Source of the DNA: Paenibacillus sp. Root52
Lineage (GTDB): Bacteria; Bacillota; Bacilli; Paenibacillales; Paenibacillaceae
Length of the DNA: 64,000 bases
Assembly (NCBI RefSeq): GCF_001426865.1
Contig: NZ_LMFO01000003.1
Location: 723-64,722, forward strand
Direction of reading: 5' to 3'
Shown here: piece by piece, positions 1-7,729 of the stretch
How positions within the stretch are numbered: the first letter of the stretch is position 1
Layout of the letters: every line of letters begins with the position of its first letter
Made by a program: the position numbers and the translations under genes
The notes under the pieces: model-generated
What the model was told of the DNA's origin: nothing
What the model saw: the letters and a program-made list of their open reading frames with translations, nothing else
Databases searched by the model: none

Positions 1-5
1 CACCA
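1..5 (+). tRNA. Probable 3' end of an upstream tRNA
   Basis: The window opens with CACCA, the expected last acceptor base, discriminator and CCA tail of a tRNA. It lies 9 bases before the Asp tRNA, in keeping with the spacing of the rest of the cluster. The body of the gene is outside the window, so its identity is unknown. Confidence 0.35.
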
Positions 6-14
6 TTAATGCCT

Positions 15-92
15 GGAACCGTGGTGTAGTTGGCCTAACATGCCTGCCTGTCACGCAGGAGATCGCGGGTTCGAATCCCGTCGGTTCCGCCA
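15..92 (+). tRNA. tRNA-Asp (GTC)
   Basis: Acceptor arms GGAACCG (15-21) and CGGTTCC (82-88) pair fully, the discriminator is G89, and CCA is encoded at 90-92. The anticodon loop CTGTCAC is closed by CCTGC/GCAGG and gives anticodon GTC. The T arm shows the standard GGTTCGAATCC. First complete member of a nine-gene cluster. Confidence 0.97.
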
Positions 93-112
93 TTAATCCT
101 AAAACAAAATAA

Positions 113-188
<76 letters not shown>

Positions 189-197
189 TGTAATCCT

Positions 198-283
198 GGA
201 GGATTAGCGAAGTGGCCAAACGCATCAGACTGTAAATCTGCTCCCGTACGGGTTCGGTGGTTCGAATCCATCATCCTCCACCA
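198..283 (+). tRNA. tRNA-Tyr (GTA), class II with long variable arm
   Basis: Acceptor arms GGAGGAT (198-204) and ATCCTCC (273-279) pair, and CCA is encoded at 281-283. The anticodon loop CTGTAAA gives GTA. An extended variable arm (about 241-255, CTCCCGTACGGGTT) is what bacterial tRNA-Tyr requires. Confidence 0.97.
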
Positions 284-293
284 GTTTTCTCAT

Positions 294-369
294 GAGTCAT
301 TAGCTCAGTTGGTAGAGCACCTGACTTTTAATCAGGGTGTCGAAGGTTCGAGCCCTTCATGACTCACCA
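294..369 (+). tRNA. tRNA-Lys (TTT)
   Basis: Acceptor arms GAGTCAT (294-300) and ATGACTC (359-365) pair, and CCA is encoded. The anticodon loop CTTTTAA closed by CTGA/TCAG gives TTT for lysine. Confidence 0.97.
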
Positions 370-375
370 TTATAT

Positions 376-456
376 GCGCGTGTGGCGGAATTGGCAGACG
401 CACTAGACTTAGGATCTAGCGTCTTTGACGTGGGGGTTCAAGTCCCTCCACGCGCA
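376..456 (+). tRNA. tRNA-Leu (TAG), class II
   Basis: Acceptor arms GCGCGTG (376-382) and CACGCGC (449-455) pair, with discriminator A456. CCA is not encoded and must be added enzymatically. The anticodon loop CTTAGGA on CTAGA/TCTAG gives TAG. The long variable arm agrees with leucine. Confidence 0.96.
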
Positions 457-466
457 TCCTTTATTT

Positions 467-541
467 GCGGAAGTGGCTCAGCGGTAGAGCATCGCCTTGC
501 CAAGGCGAGGGTCGCGGGTTCGATTCCCGTCTTCCGCTCCA
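467..541 (+). tRNA. tRNA-Gly (GCC)
   Basis: Acceptor arms GCGGAAG (467-473) and CTTCCGC (531-537) pair, with discriminator T538 and CCA at 539-541. The anticodon loop TTGCCAA on CGCC/GGCG gives GCC. One of two glycine tRNAs in the cluster. Confidence 0.96.
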
Positions 542-545
542 ATTT

Positions 546-622
546 GCGCCCTTAGCTCAGCTGGATAGAGCGTTTGACTACGAATCAAAAGGCCGGGAGT
601 TCGAATCTCTCAGGGCGCGCCA
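546..622 (+). tRNA. tRNA-Arg (ACG)
   Basis: Acceptor arms GCGCCCT (546-552) and AGGGCGC (612-618) pair, with discriminator G619 and CCA encoded. The anticodon loop CTACGAA gives ACG, whose A34 is normally edited to inosine by TadA to read CGU, CGC and CGA. Confidence 0.96.
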
Positions 623-638
623 TTATTTTTTTCTATAT

Positions 639-712
639 CGGGATGTAGCTCAGCTTGGTAGAGCACCTGGTTTGGGACCAGGGGGTCGCATGTTCAAATC
701 GTGTCATCCCGA
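639..712 (+). tRNA. tRNA-Pro (TGG)
   Basis: Acceptor arms CGGGATG (639-645) and CATCCCG (705-711) pair, discriminator A712, no encoded CCA. The anticodon loop TTTGGGA on CCTGG/CCAGG gives TGG for proline. Confidence 0.96.
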
Positions 713-722
713 TTTATCGTAT

Positions 723-793
723 GCGGGTGTAGTTCAATGGTAGAACTTTAGCCTTCCAAGCTAATAGCGTGGGTTCGATTCCCATCACCCGCT
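723..793 (+). tRNA. tRNA-Gly (TCC)
   Basis: Acceptor arms GCGGGTG (723-729) and CACCCGC (786-792) pair, discriminator T793, no encoded CCA. The anticodon loop CTTCCAA gives TCC. Last tRNA of the cluster, followed 15 bases later by a terminator. Confidence 0.96.
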
Positions 794-807
794 TAAATAT
801 TAAAGAA

Positions 808-833
808 AAGTCCTGCATCTGCAGGGCTTTTTT
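808..833 (+). terminator. Intrinsic terminator of the tRNA cluster
   Basis: AGTCCTGCA pairs with TGCAGGGCT (one G-U pair) across a short loop and runs into six T residues. It ends the tRNA operon. Confidence 0.9.
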
Positions 834-974
834 GGTTCTAGCTTTTAATTTTTTATTGAGTATTGTAAAGGCTCTGAAGTTTTTGGTTTTAGAACTTTGA
901 ACCTTATGTTTTGCTTTTAGAGCTTTGGGTTTTATGTATATCCTCCTCTTTGAATGCAAGCATAGTTATAACAG

Positions 975-1010
975 ACAGAAGCCCTCTCTTATAAAAGAAA
1001 GGGCTTCTGT
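975..1010 (-). terminator. Long hairpin downstream of the 1123-1443 gene
   Basis: ACAGAAGCCCTCTCTT (975-990) pairs with AAGAAAGGGCTTCTGT (995-1010) with one G-U pair over a four-base loop. It lies about 110 bases past the stop of the minus-strand gene. No clean T run follows on either strand, so it may protect an RNA end rather than act as a standard terminator. Nothing else is recognisable in 834-1122. Confidence 0.5.
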
Positions 1011-1122
1011 TACATTCATCTCATTTAAGTGGATGCAGCAGTCATAACACTTCGAGCATACGCTCATGAAGATGAATGGCCTAGACAATGTATAGCGTTA
1101 CCACGGTATTGAGCCGTTTATT

Positions 1123-1443
1123 TTAACGGTGGTCGTGGTCAGTTGCTCTTTTACGCATGCCTGCCAACCCTAGAAGTCCAAGCAGACCAAGCCAGCCCCA
1201 GTCCATCCCGTTATCACGGTCTGTTGCGGCATTTGTACGAATGCTGTTGGTACGATAATCACCATTGCCAACGTTGTTAGCATTAGGATTTGTGTAATTG
1301 TTGTTTCTGTAGTTGCTGTTCTCATACTCTGTAGTCTGCTTCGTGCTGTGGTTCATGTTGTTTGTTGCTGTATGTGCAGAGGCAGATCCCGCAAGTGACA
1401 CCGCTAGAGCAACAGAAGCAACGATTGTGCATACCTTTTTCAT
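1123..1443 (-). CDS. Small secreted WGxxGxxG-CTERM-type protein
   Basis: This 106-residue protein starts with a signal peptide: MKK, a hydrophobic stretch, then ASA-H at about residues 21-24. A low-complexity linker rich in Asn, Thr, Tyr and Ser follows (about 25-78). The C terminus holds the tripartite sorting-like tail DWGWLGLLGLLGLAG followed by MRKR. This matches the WGxxGxxG-CTERM class known from Paenibacillus and cyanobacteria, thought to be a membrane-retention or processing signal. The partner enzyme is not known to me. The start is set by GGGAGG about 10 bases upstream of the ATG. The gene stands alone between the tRNA cluster and ppc. Function unknown; an envelope location is inferred. 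Confidence 0.75.
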   Translation of the reverse strand: MKKVCTIVASVALAVSLAGSASAHTATNNMNHSTKQTTEYENSNYRNNNYTNPNANNVGNGDYRTNSIRTNAATDRDNGMDWGWLGLLGLLGLAGMRKRATDHDHR

Positions 1444-2088
1444 GATAATGAATCCTCCCTTCAGTTATGTGCTGCGAGTTTAATATCCCCAAAGGAAGCC
1501 CTGTATTATGTAGTATTTTCACACGTTAATAAAAACCATTTTTTGTGGAGAATTTGGTTATGTTAAGATAGTGCTGTTTTGGATCATGTATTTGTTCGAT
1601 TAGGTAGCTGTTTTCTTTTCAAATCAGAGCTTGTAGTGCTTCCATGGCGTAACACACAGAAAAGAAAGTTAAAAAAAATCTAGAATTTATTGCGTCACTG
1701 TGATAAAGTATACAAAAGCTTGCTTTGCCGGTCATGTTTCTTTGTGCAGCATCTTGCTTATACAATACAATAGTAAGTGTTTTGATACTCTTCGTTTGAA
1801 CCCATATTCACATCACCTAGACTGTATATTTATGAATTTTAAAGTATAGGTATAAGTTTTGATTGGAATGAATAGTACGTGAAAAAGGTATCATGCAACA
1901 GCTATTGTCCATTAATTGAAGCAGAACAAGGAAATGCATAATAAAGCGCGTTTTTATGATCAAAATCGGGGTTAATCCCCATTTTTACTAGTAGAAAAAT
2001 GAAGATTTTCGTACCATTTTATTGTATGATGTTATGAAGGTGTCAAATTTTCGTGTACGAATGCGAACGATCAGATGGGAGGATAAGC
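1444..2088. other. AT-rich intergenic region with one T-tailed hairpin
   Basis: No credible gene. A hairpin at 1961-1988 (AAAATCGGGG, loop TTAAT, CCCCATTTTT) ends in a T run and reads on both strands. It lies about 100 bases before the ppc start and could be a terminator of an upstream transcript or an attenuator for ppc. The promoters of ppc and of the divergent minus-strand gene must lie here, but I could not pick a convincing -35/-10 pair. Confidence 0.4.
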
Positions 2089-4881
2089 ATGACTGAAACT
2101 ATGGTAACCGCCAGCAAAAGCCAATCGAACAATCTGCTTCGGAGAGACGTGCGGTTCCTGGGTAACATACTCGGAGAAGTTCTAGTCCACCAAGGGGGCA
2201 CAGAGCTTCTAGATATCGTTGAGAAGATTCGGGAAACGAGCAAATCGTTACGTGCAGAATTTTTGCCTGAACTGTATACAGAGTTCAAAACGATGATCCA
2301 GGAATTAGACTCGGAGAATCGCCACCAGGTTATTCGAGCTTTTGCAATTTATTTTCAATTAGTTAACATTGCTGAACAAAACCATCGGATCCGGCGTAAA
2401 AGGGATTATGAACGCTCTGCGGGAGATACTGTACAGCCAGGATCTATCGAGAAAGCCGTACAGGATCTGAAAGAACGTGGGTTGTCTCATAAGGAAGTTG
2501 AAGAGATTCTAGATGAATTGTCATTGGAACTGGTTATGACTGCTCATCCAACCGAGGCAATGCGCCGAGTGATTCTGGACATCCACAAACGGATATCAGA
2601 AGATGTCATGCTTCTTGATAATCCTACGCTAACGTTGCGTGAACGTGAGCAGTTGCGGGAGAAGTTGTTGAATGAGGTCATTACCCTCTGGCAAACAGAC
2701 GAACTCCGTGACCGCAAACCGACTGTACTGGATGAAGTACGGAACGGGATGTATTACTTTCATGAAACGTTGTTCCACGTACTTCCGGACGTATATCAGG
2801 AGCTTGAACGCTGCCTGAATAAATTTTACCCTGACCATGACTGGCATGTGCCGACGTATTTGCGCTTCGGTTCCTGGATTGGTGGAGACCGGGACGGAAA
2901 TCCTTCGGTAACTTCAGAGGTAACATGGCAAACGCTTCTGATGCAGCGCAAGCTCGCATTGCGTGAGTATCAGCGGATTATGATTGAATTGATGGGACAT
3001 CTTAGCTTCAGCACTAATATTATTCATGTTTCCGATGAGCTGGTGCAGTCGATCGAGCAAGATCGCAACTGTGTCACATTGAAGAAAGTGGATATCTGGC
3101 GCAATGAGAAAGAGCCTTATCGTATCAAACTTGCCTATATGATTGCTAAATTAAATAATGTGCTTGATGAAAATAAAGAAGGTCAGCCAGACCGCTATAG
3201 TGGCGCTCAGGATCTGATTGATGATCTAATGATTATTGATCGCAGCTTGCGTCATCACTTCGCAGATTATGTGGCAGACACAACCATTCGCAAAATGATT
3301 CGCCAAGTTGAGTTGTTCGGTTTCCACACGGCTGCACTTGATGTACGTCAACATAGTAAAGAGCATGAAAATGCAATGTCAGAAATTCTGGCTAAAATGA
3401 ACATTGTAGAAGATTATGCTCGCCTCACAGAGGATGGGAAAATCGATTTGCTTGCTCGATTGCTGGAAGATCCACGGCCACTGACTTCCCCTTATCACCA
3501 ATACAGTGAGGGAACGAAGGAATGTCTGGATGTCTTCCGTACAATTAAACGGGCTCAAAACGAATACGGTGCAAACTGTATCACAAGTTACCTCATCAGT
3601 ATGACGCAAGGTGCAAGTGATCTTCTCGAGGTAATGGTATTCGCAAAAGAAGTAGGCTTGTTCCGTAAAGGACCAAATGGAGAAGTTGAATCTACGCTTC
3701 AGGCAGTTCCTTTGTTTGAAACGATTGATGACCTTCACGCTGCTTCCGAGATCATGCAGAAGTTGTTCAACCTTCCGGTATACCGCGCAAGCGTAAGTGC
3801 CCGAAATGAACTGCATGAGATTATGCTTGGATACTCAGACAGTAATAAGGATGGCGGAGTAGTTACCGCGAACTGGGAGTTGCGTGTTGCAATGAACGCG
3901 ATTACGGCAGTGGGTAACGAACATGGCGTCAAACTAAAATTCTTCCACGGACGTGGAGGTGCTCTAGGACGTGGAGGTATGCCACTCAACCGTAGTATCT
4001 TGGCTCAACCACCACACACCATTGGGGGCGGCATTAAGATTACGGAGCAGGGCGAGGTTATCTCGTCACGTTACTCTCTCCAAGGGATTGCATACCGCAG
4101 TTTAGAGCAGGCGACTTCGGCACTGATTACGGCTGCACTCAACGGTTTGGAGCCACAAGAGTCGGTATCTGAACAGCAGTGGGATAACATCATTAGAGAG
4201 ATCTCTGAAGTATCACTGACGAAATATCAAGATCTTATTTTCCGTGATCCAGATTTCTTCAACTTCTTCAAGGAATCAACACCGCTGCCTGAGGTGGGTG
4301 AGCTTAACATTGGTTCTCGTCCATCCAAACGGAAAAATAGCGATAAATTTGAGGATCTTAGAGCAATCCCTTGGGTATTCGCTTGGACTCAAAGTCGTTA
4401 CTTACTCCCGGCATGGTATGCGGCAGGAACGGGACTACAAAGTTTCTATCAGGATAAAGAGGAAAACCTTGCTGTTCTGAAAGAAATGTATGCAAACTTC
4501 CCATTCTTCCGTACATTGATTGATACGGTTCAAATGGCCGTTGCCAAAGCAGACCTTGTTATTGCCAAGGAATACTCTGCGATGACATCCAACAAAGAAG
4601 CACGGGATCGCATCTATGGCCAGATCGAAACAGAGTTTAAGCTGACGAAAGAGCTTATCTTGAAGATTACGGGTGAGACTGAGATTCTGAATGACGTACC
4701 AGTTATCCAGGAATCCATTAGGCTGCGTAACCCATATGTGGATCCATTGTCCTATATGCAAGTACAGCTTCTAAGTGAACTGAGAGATATGCGTGAACGT
4801 GGCGAAGATGACACAGAGCTACTTCGTGAAGTGTTGCTTACCATCAATGGTATTGCTGCAGGTCTCCGGAACACAGGCTGA
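2089..4881 (+). CDS. ppc: Phosphoenolpyruvate carboxylase
   Basis: Adds bicarbonate to phosphoenolpyruvate to make oxaloacetate and phosphate, replenishing the citric acid cycle in the cytoplasm. The 930-residue length fits the family. The catalytic His of TAHPTEA is residue 153, followed by GSWIGGDRDGNP, LGYSDSNKDGG and the glycine-rich HGRGG loop (His620). The C terminus ends in INGIAAGLRNTG, the nearly invariant end that forms part of the active site. The ATG at 2089 is chosen because GGGAGG lies at 2077-2082. A GTG at 2053 in the same frame would add 12 residues but has no ribosome binding site. The gene is monocistronic with its own terminator. Confidence 0.97.
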   Translation: MTETMVTASKSQSNNLLRRDVRFLGNILGEVLVHQGGTELLDIVEKIRETSKSLRAEFLPELYTEFKTMIQELDSENRHQVIRAFAIYFQLVNIAEQNHRIRRKRDYERSAGDTVQPGSIEKAVQDLKERGLSHKEVEEILDELSLELVMTAHPTEAMRRVILDIHKRISEDVMLLDNPTLTLREREQLREKLLNEVITLWQTDELRDRKPTVLDEVRNGMYYFHETLFHVLPDVYQELERCLNKFYPDHDWHVPTYLRFGSWIGGDRDGNPSVTSEVTWQTLLMQRKLALREYQRIMIELMGHLSFSTNIIHVSDELVQSIEQDRNCVTLKKVDIWRNEKEPYRIKLAYMIAKLNNVLDENKEGQPDRYSGAQDLIDDLMIIDRSLRHHFADYVADTTIRKMIRQVELFGFHTAALDVRQHSKEHENAMSEILAKMNIVEDYARLTEDGKIDLLARLLEDPRPLTSPYHQYSEGTKECLDVFRTIKRAQNEYGANCITSYLISMTQGASDLLEVMVFAKEVGLFRKGPNGEVESTLQAVPLFETIDDLHAASEIMQKLFNLPVYRASVSARNELHEIMLGYSDSNKDGGVVTANWELRVAMNAITAVGNEHGVKLKFFHGRGGALGRGGMPLNRSILAQPPHTIGGGIKITEQGEVISSRYSLQGIAYRSLEQATSALITAALNGLEPQESVSEQQWDNIIREISEVSLTKYQDLIFRDPDFFNFFKESTPLPEVGELNIGSRPSKRKNSDKFEDLRAIPWVFAWTQSRYLLPAWYAAGTGLQSFYQDKEENLAVLKEMYANFPFFRTLIDTVQMAVAKADLVIAKEYSAMTSNKEARDRIYGQIETEFKLTKELILKITGETEILNDVPVIQESIRLRNPYVDPLSYMQVQLLSELRDMRERGEDDTELLREVLLTINGIAAGLRNTG

Positions 4882-4986
4882 TATAACAAGTTAGAGGATC
4901 ATTTTGGAATGAGCTATTCATTCGAAAACGCATATGTTTGTAGAGTAAAATAAAGCATTCTCTCTTCAGTTTCAGCGAGAGATAAG

Positions 4987-5015
4987 ACGGGACTCCAAAT
5001 GGAGTTCCCGTTTTT
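4987..5015 (+). terminator. Terminator after ppc
   Basis: ACGGGACTCC, loop AAAT, GGAGTTCCCGT followed by a run of T. One bulged base in the stem. It separates ppc from the sigma factor gene. Confidence 0.85.
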
Positions 5016-5150
5016 ACTGTTTTTGGCCGTTATTTTGTAGCACAGTCTTGATTTTTGACCAAAGTTGATTTACGATTTGATTGGTGAATCACAAGTGTGG
5101 ACGGGTATCAGAAGGCGGAAGACCCATCAGCATGTCTGGGGGAATTAGAG

Positions 5151-5717
5151 GTGGACAATTTAGAGAACAGGCTACTAAAGCTGGTGCTTAAGGGTGATCA
5201 GCGAGCCTTTGCAGAGATCGTTGAATTATATAAGGACAAACTGTTTCATTTGGCATACCGGATGCTGAACAACCGTCATGAGGCTGAAGACGTTGTACAG
5301 GAGACGTTTTTGCGTGTGTTTCGAAATATGGAGAAATATGATCCGAATCAGAAGTTTTCCACCTGGATCTACCGGATCGCGACGAACTTGTGTATCGACC
5401 GGCTGCGCAGGAAGAAGCCTTCTTACTCTTTGGATGCGGAGTTGAATGATCAGGAAGGATCTGACGGTTATGCGATGCTCCCAAGTGATGATCGTACTCC
5501 TGAGAGCGAAGCGCTATTGTCAGAAACGCAAACACTCATTCGTGAGGCCATTGACAGTTTACCCGCCAAATATAAATCAGTGATGATTTTAAGATATTTA
5601 CAGGACTTGTCGTTACAGGAAATCAGTGATGTCACGGGCATGCCCGTAACAACGATCAAAACACGTGTACACCGTGGTCGTGATTTTTTACGCAAAAAAT
5701 TAGAATATAAGCTGTAA
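5151..5717 (+). CDS. sigW: ECF sigma factor, SigW type
   Basis: Group 4 (extracytoplasmic function) sigma factor directing RNA polymerase to envelope-stress promoters. It has the two-domain build of the family: region 2 (about residues 10-80, with YRMLNNRHEAEDVVQETFLRV and FSTWIYRIATNLCIDRLR for -10 recognition) and region 4 (about 120-185, LSLQEISDVTGMPVTTIKTRVHRGR) for -35 binding. The GTG at 5151 is chosen because GGGGGA sits eight bases upstream and the resulting 188-residue protein matches SigW length. An upstream GTG at 5097 would add 18 residues without a ribosome binding site. The anti-sigma gene follows, as in Bacillus, and cdaA-cdaR-glmM-glmS lie downstream in the conserved order. 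Confidence 0.9.
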   Translation: MDNLENRLLKLVLKGDQRAFAEIVELYKDKLFHLAYRMLNNRHEAEDVVQETFLRVFRNMEKYDPNQKFSTWIYRIATNLCIDRLRRKKPSYSLDAELNDQEGSDGYAMLPSDDRTPESEALLSETQTLIREAIDSLPAKYKSVMILRYLQDLSLQEISDVTGMPVTTIKTRVHRGRDFLRKKLEYKL

Positions 5718-5748
5718 TTGCTCATTTCAAATTTTGGGCGAAATTATT

Positions 5749-5776
5749 TGAAACATATCCGAAACGGATGCGTATG
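5749..5776 (+). promoter_or_regulatory. ECF (SigW-type) promoter between sigW and rsiW
   Basis: TGAAAC (5749-5754), exactly 16 bases, then CGTATG (5771-5776). This equals the SigW consensus TGAAAC-N16-CGTA known from Bacillus subtilis. It lies in the 133-base gap after the sigW stop and would drive rsiW and not sigW. Confidence 0.75.
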
Positions 5777-5850
5777 TAATGTATGCAAGTCTTATGTATG
5801 CTTTTTACAGATACAAGGACTAAGTGATTGAAGAAAGGATTGGCTCTCAT

Positions 5851-6465
5851 ATGGATTGCAACTCGGCCGTCTCTTTAATGCATGAATGTTTGGATGAGTC
5901 GTTGTCCCCGGCACAGAAGATTGAACTGAAAGGTCATCTTGTAACGTGTCCGGAGTGTCGCATGCGCTTTAAAGAGTTAGAACAGACGGAAATGCTCCTT
6001 TTTGCCATGAAACATTATTCACCGTCTGCCTCGGATGAGCTGACCAATCGAATTATGAACGCTCTGCCCCAGCCCAAGAAACAGCAGTTTTGGCTCAAAT
6101 GGGTCAAAGGACATCCCGCGCTGACGGCGGCAGCCTTCTTTTTGGTCGTGATGCTCTTTAGTGCTTGGAGTTTCTGGGATCAGAATAACGAAATGGTCGT
6201 TAAAGGGAATAATCTGGATCAGATCGTCATTGAAGGAAACACGGTTATTATTCCGGCAGGCAAGTCAATTGCGGGCGATCTTACTATAGAGAATGGAACC
6301 GCCCAGGTATACGGTGACGTAGACGGCAATTTGACGATCATCGACGGACAATTGTTTCAGGCATCAACAGCGCATATCTCTGGTCAGGTAAAAAGTATCG
6401 ATCAGGCGCTAGATTGGTTCTGGTACAAAATAACCAATATGGTGAACGAAGTAGCTTACCGCTAG
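5851..6465 (+). CDS. rsiW: Zinc-binding anti-sigma factor, RsiW type
   Basis: Single-pass membrane protein that holds the sigma factor inactive until cut by regulated proteolysis. The ZAS metal motif is visible: Cys3, then His29-x3-Cys33-x2-Cys36 (HLVTCPEC). A transmembrane segment lies at about residues 88-107 (LTAAAFFLVVMLFSAWSF). The extracytoplasmic part (about 125-175) carries repeated short beta units (AGDLTIENGTAQVYGDVDG) like those of bactofilin-type polymer proteins, which is more than Bacillus RsiW has. The ATG at 5851 is preferred over a GTG at 5824 because AAAGGA precedes it and the ZAS motif then sits at its usual place. It has its own ECF promoter. Confidence 0.88.
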   Translation: MDCNSAVSLMHECLDESLSPAQKIELKGHLVTCPECRMRFKELEQTEMLLFAMKHYSPSASDELTNRIMNALPQPKKQQFWLKWVKGHPALTAAAFFLVVMLFSAWSFWDQNNEMVVKGNNLDQIVIEGNTVIIPAGKSIAGDLTIENGTAQVYGDVDGNLTIIDGQLFQASTAHISGQVKSIDQALDWFWYKITNMVNEVAYR

Positions 6466-6499
6466 AACACGGTGAATTCTTCAATGGTAAATACCAAGC

Positions 6500-6535
6500 A
6501 GGGTACCTCAAGATTGCATGGGGTACTCTTTTTTT
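6500..6535 (+). terminator. Terminator after rsiW
   Basis: AGGGTACCTC pairs with GGGGTACTCT (two G-U pairs) over a ten-base loop and runs into seven T residues. Confidence 0.85.
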
Positions 6536-6889
6536 ATATGGATGAGCTGTATTGGTTGAATTTGCATGGTTTATGTAAAGTTTGTGACCCCGTAACTTGC
6601 AACCTGAACGTGAACGTTATAACCTAGATACTAAAGAGAACATACTACTACATATAGATAAGCACTTGCATAAATCCTAAGAACGCCTCTCCATTAGCCA
6701 GAGCTAGATCTGGTGTGTGTATTCAACTAAGCGTTAGTGGAATTAGGGCACTTCTTACAAGTCACTTCAATACTTGGAGCGAACGGATGGAATATTGCAA
6801 AGTGCAGAGATAAAGGATTACTTAAAATCCTAATGGGTTAATATGAGATCAGGGTTTTACTCATCAATGGGGATAGCGGGGGCTGGCTT
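6536..6889. other. Intergenic region upstream of cdaA
   Basis: About 350 bases without a credible gene. Only two weak hairpins are visible, CCAGA/TCTGG near 6700 and AGGATT/AATCCT at 6814-6831. It must contain the cdaA promoter, but no strong sigma-A or ECF motif stands out. Confidence 0.5.
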
Positions 6890-7729
6890 ATGAATTATTT
6901 TGCTGACTTAACGTGGAAAGAGTCCATTAAGGACGTTATCGATATATTGATTGTTACCTATATTATGTACAAACTGATTCTGCTTGTACGGGGTACGCGT
7001 GCGGTTCAGCTTCTCAAAGGGATTCTATTCCTTGTGCTGATCTGGGCTCTAAGCACGTGGCTGAACCTGTATACACTCAAGTGGTTGATGAACCAGATGT
7101 TTACGTTTGGTGTCGTTGCGGTGTTTATTATCTTCCAACCGGAGCTTCGTCGTGGTCTGGAGCAATTGGGACGAGGTAAGCTATTTGGACGTTCAGCGGC
7201 AGCGAGTGATGAAGAATTAACCGTGTTAATCGGTGAGATTATTAAGTCTGTGAATTATTTGTCACGACGTAAAATTGGTGCACTCGTTGTATTTGAACGG
7301 GAAACCGGTCTCAATGATTACACCGAATCAGGCATACAGATGCAATCTCTCGTCAGCTCGGAGCTGATGATTAATATTTTCATTCCAAATACACCATTAC
7401 ATGATGGTGCGGTCATTATTCAGGGTAAACAGATTTCGGCGGCAGCCTGTTATTTGCCTTTATCCGAGAATCCTTTTATCAGCAAAGAACTGGGTACACG
7501 TCACCGTGCAGCGATCGGTATTACCGAGGTTGCAGATGCCGTATGTTTGGTTGTTTCTGAGGAGACAGGCCAAGTATCGCTGGCAATGAATGGACAAGTG
7601 GTGCGTGACATCAAGGAAGAATCACTCATTGCGAAACTGTATGAGGAGCTGCGCCCTACATCCAATCTGAACAAAAAGAATGGTTGGACTACCTTCTGGA
7701 AACGGAAGGGGGGACGTAACAATGGATAA
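6890..7729 (+). CDS. cdaA: Diadenylate cyclase CdaA (DisA_N domain)
   Basis: Membrane enzyme that joins two ATP molecules into cyclic di-AMP, the second messenger for osmolyte and cell-wall homeostasis in Firmicutes. Three transmembrane helices fill about residues 12-90. The DAC domain follows with the catalytic DGA motif (LHDGAVII, Asp172) and the ATP-binding GTRHRAA motif. Length 279 matches CdaA of Bacillus. The ATG follows a GGGGG ribosome binding site by seven bases. Its stop overlaps the start of cdaR by eight bases, and glmM follows, giving the conserved cdaA-cdaR-glmM order; in Bacillus CdaR and GlmM both bind and tune CdaA. Confidence 0.96.
   Translation: MNYFADLTWKESIKDVIDILIVTYIMYKLILLVRGTRAVQLLKGILFLVLIWALSTWLNLYTLKWLMNQMFTFGVVAVFIIFQPELRRGLEQLGRGKLFGRSAAASDEELTVLIGEIIKSVNYLSRRKIGALVVFERETGLNDYTESGIQMQSLVSSELMINIFIPNTPLHDGAVIIQGKQISAAACYLPLSENPFISKELGTRHRAAIGITEVADAVCLVVSEETGQVSLAMNGQVVRDIKEESLIAKLYEELRPTSNLNKKNGWTTFWKRKGGRNNG

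Noticed and set aside
5097-5150. Longer sigW start at GTG 5097
   Set aside because: No ribosome binding site, whereas GGGGGA stands in the right place for the GTG at 5151, and the shorter protein matches the family.
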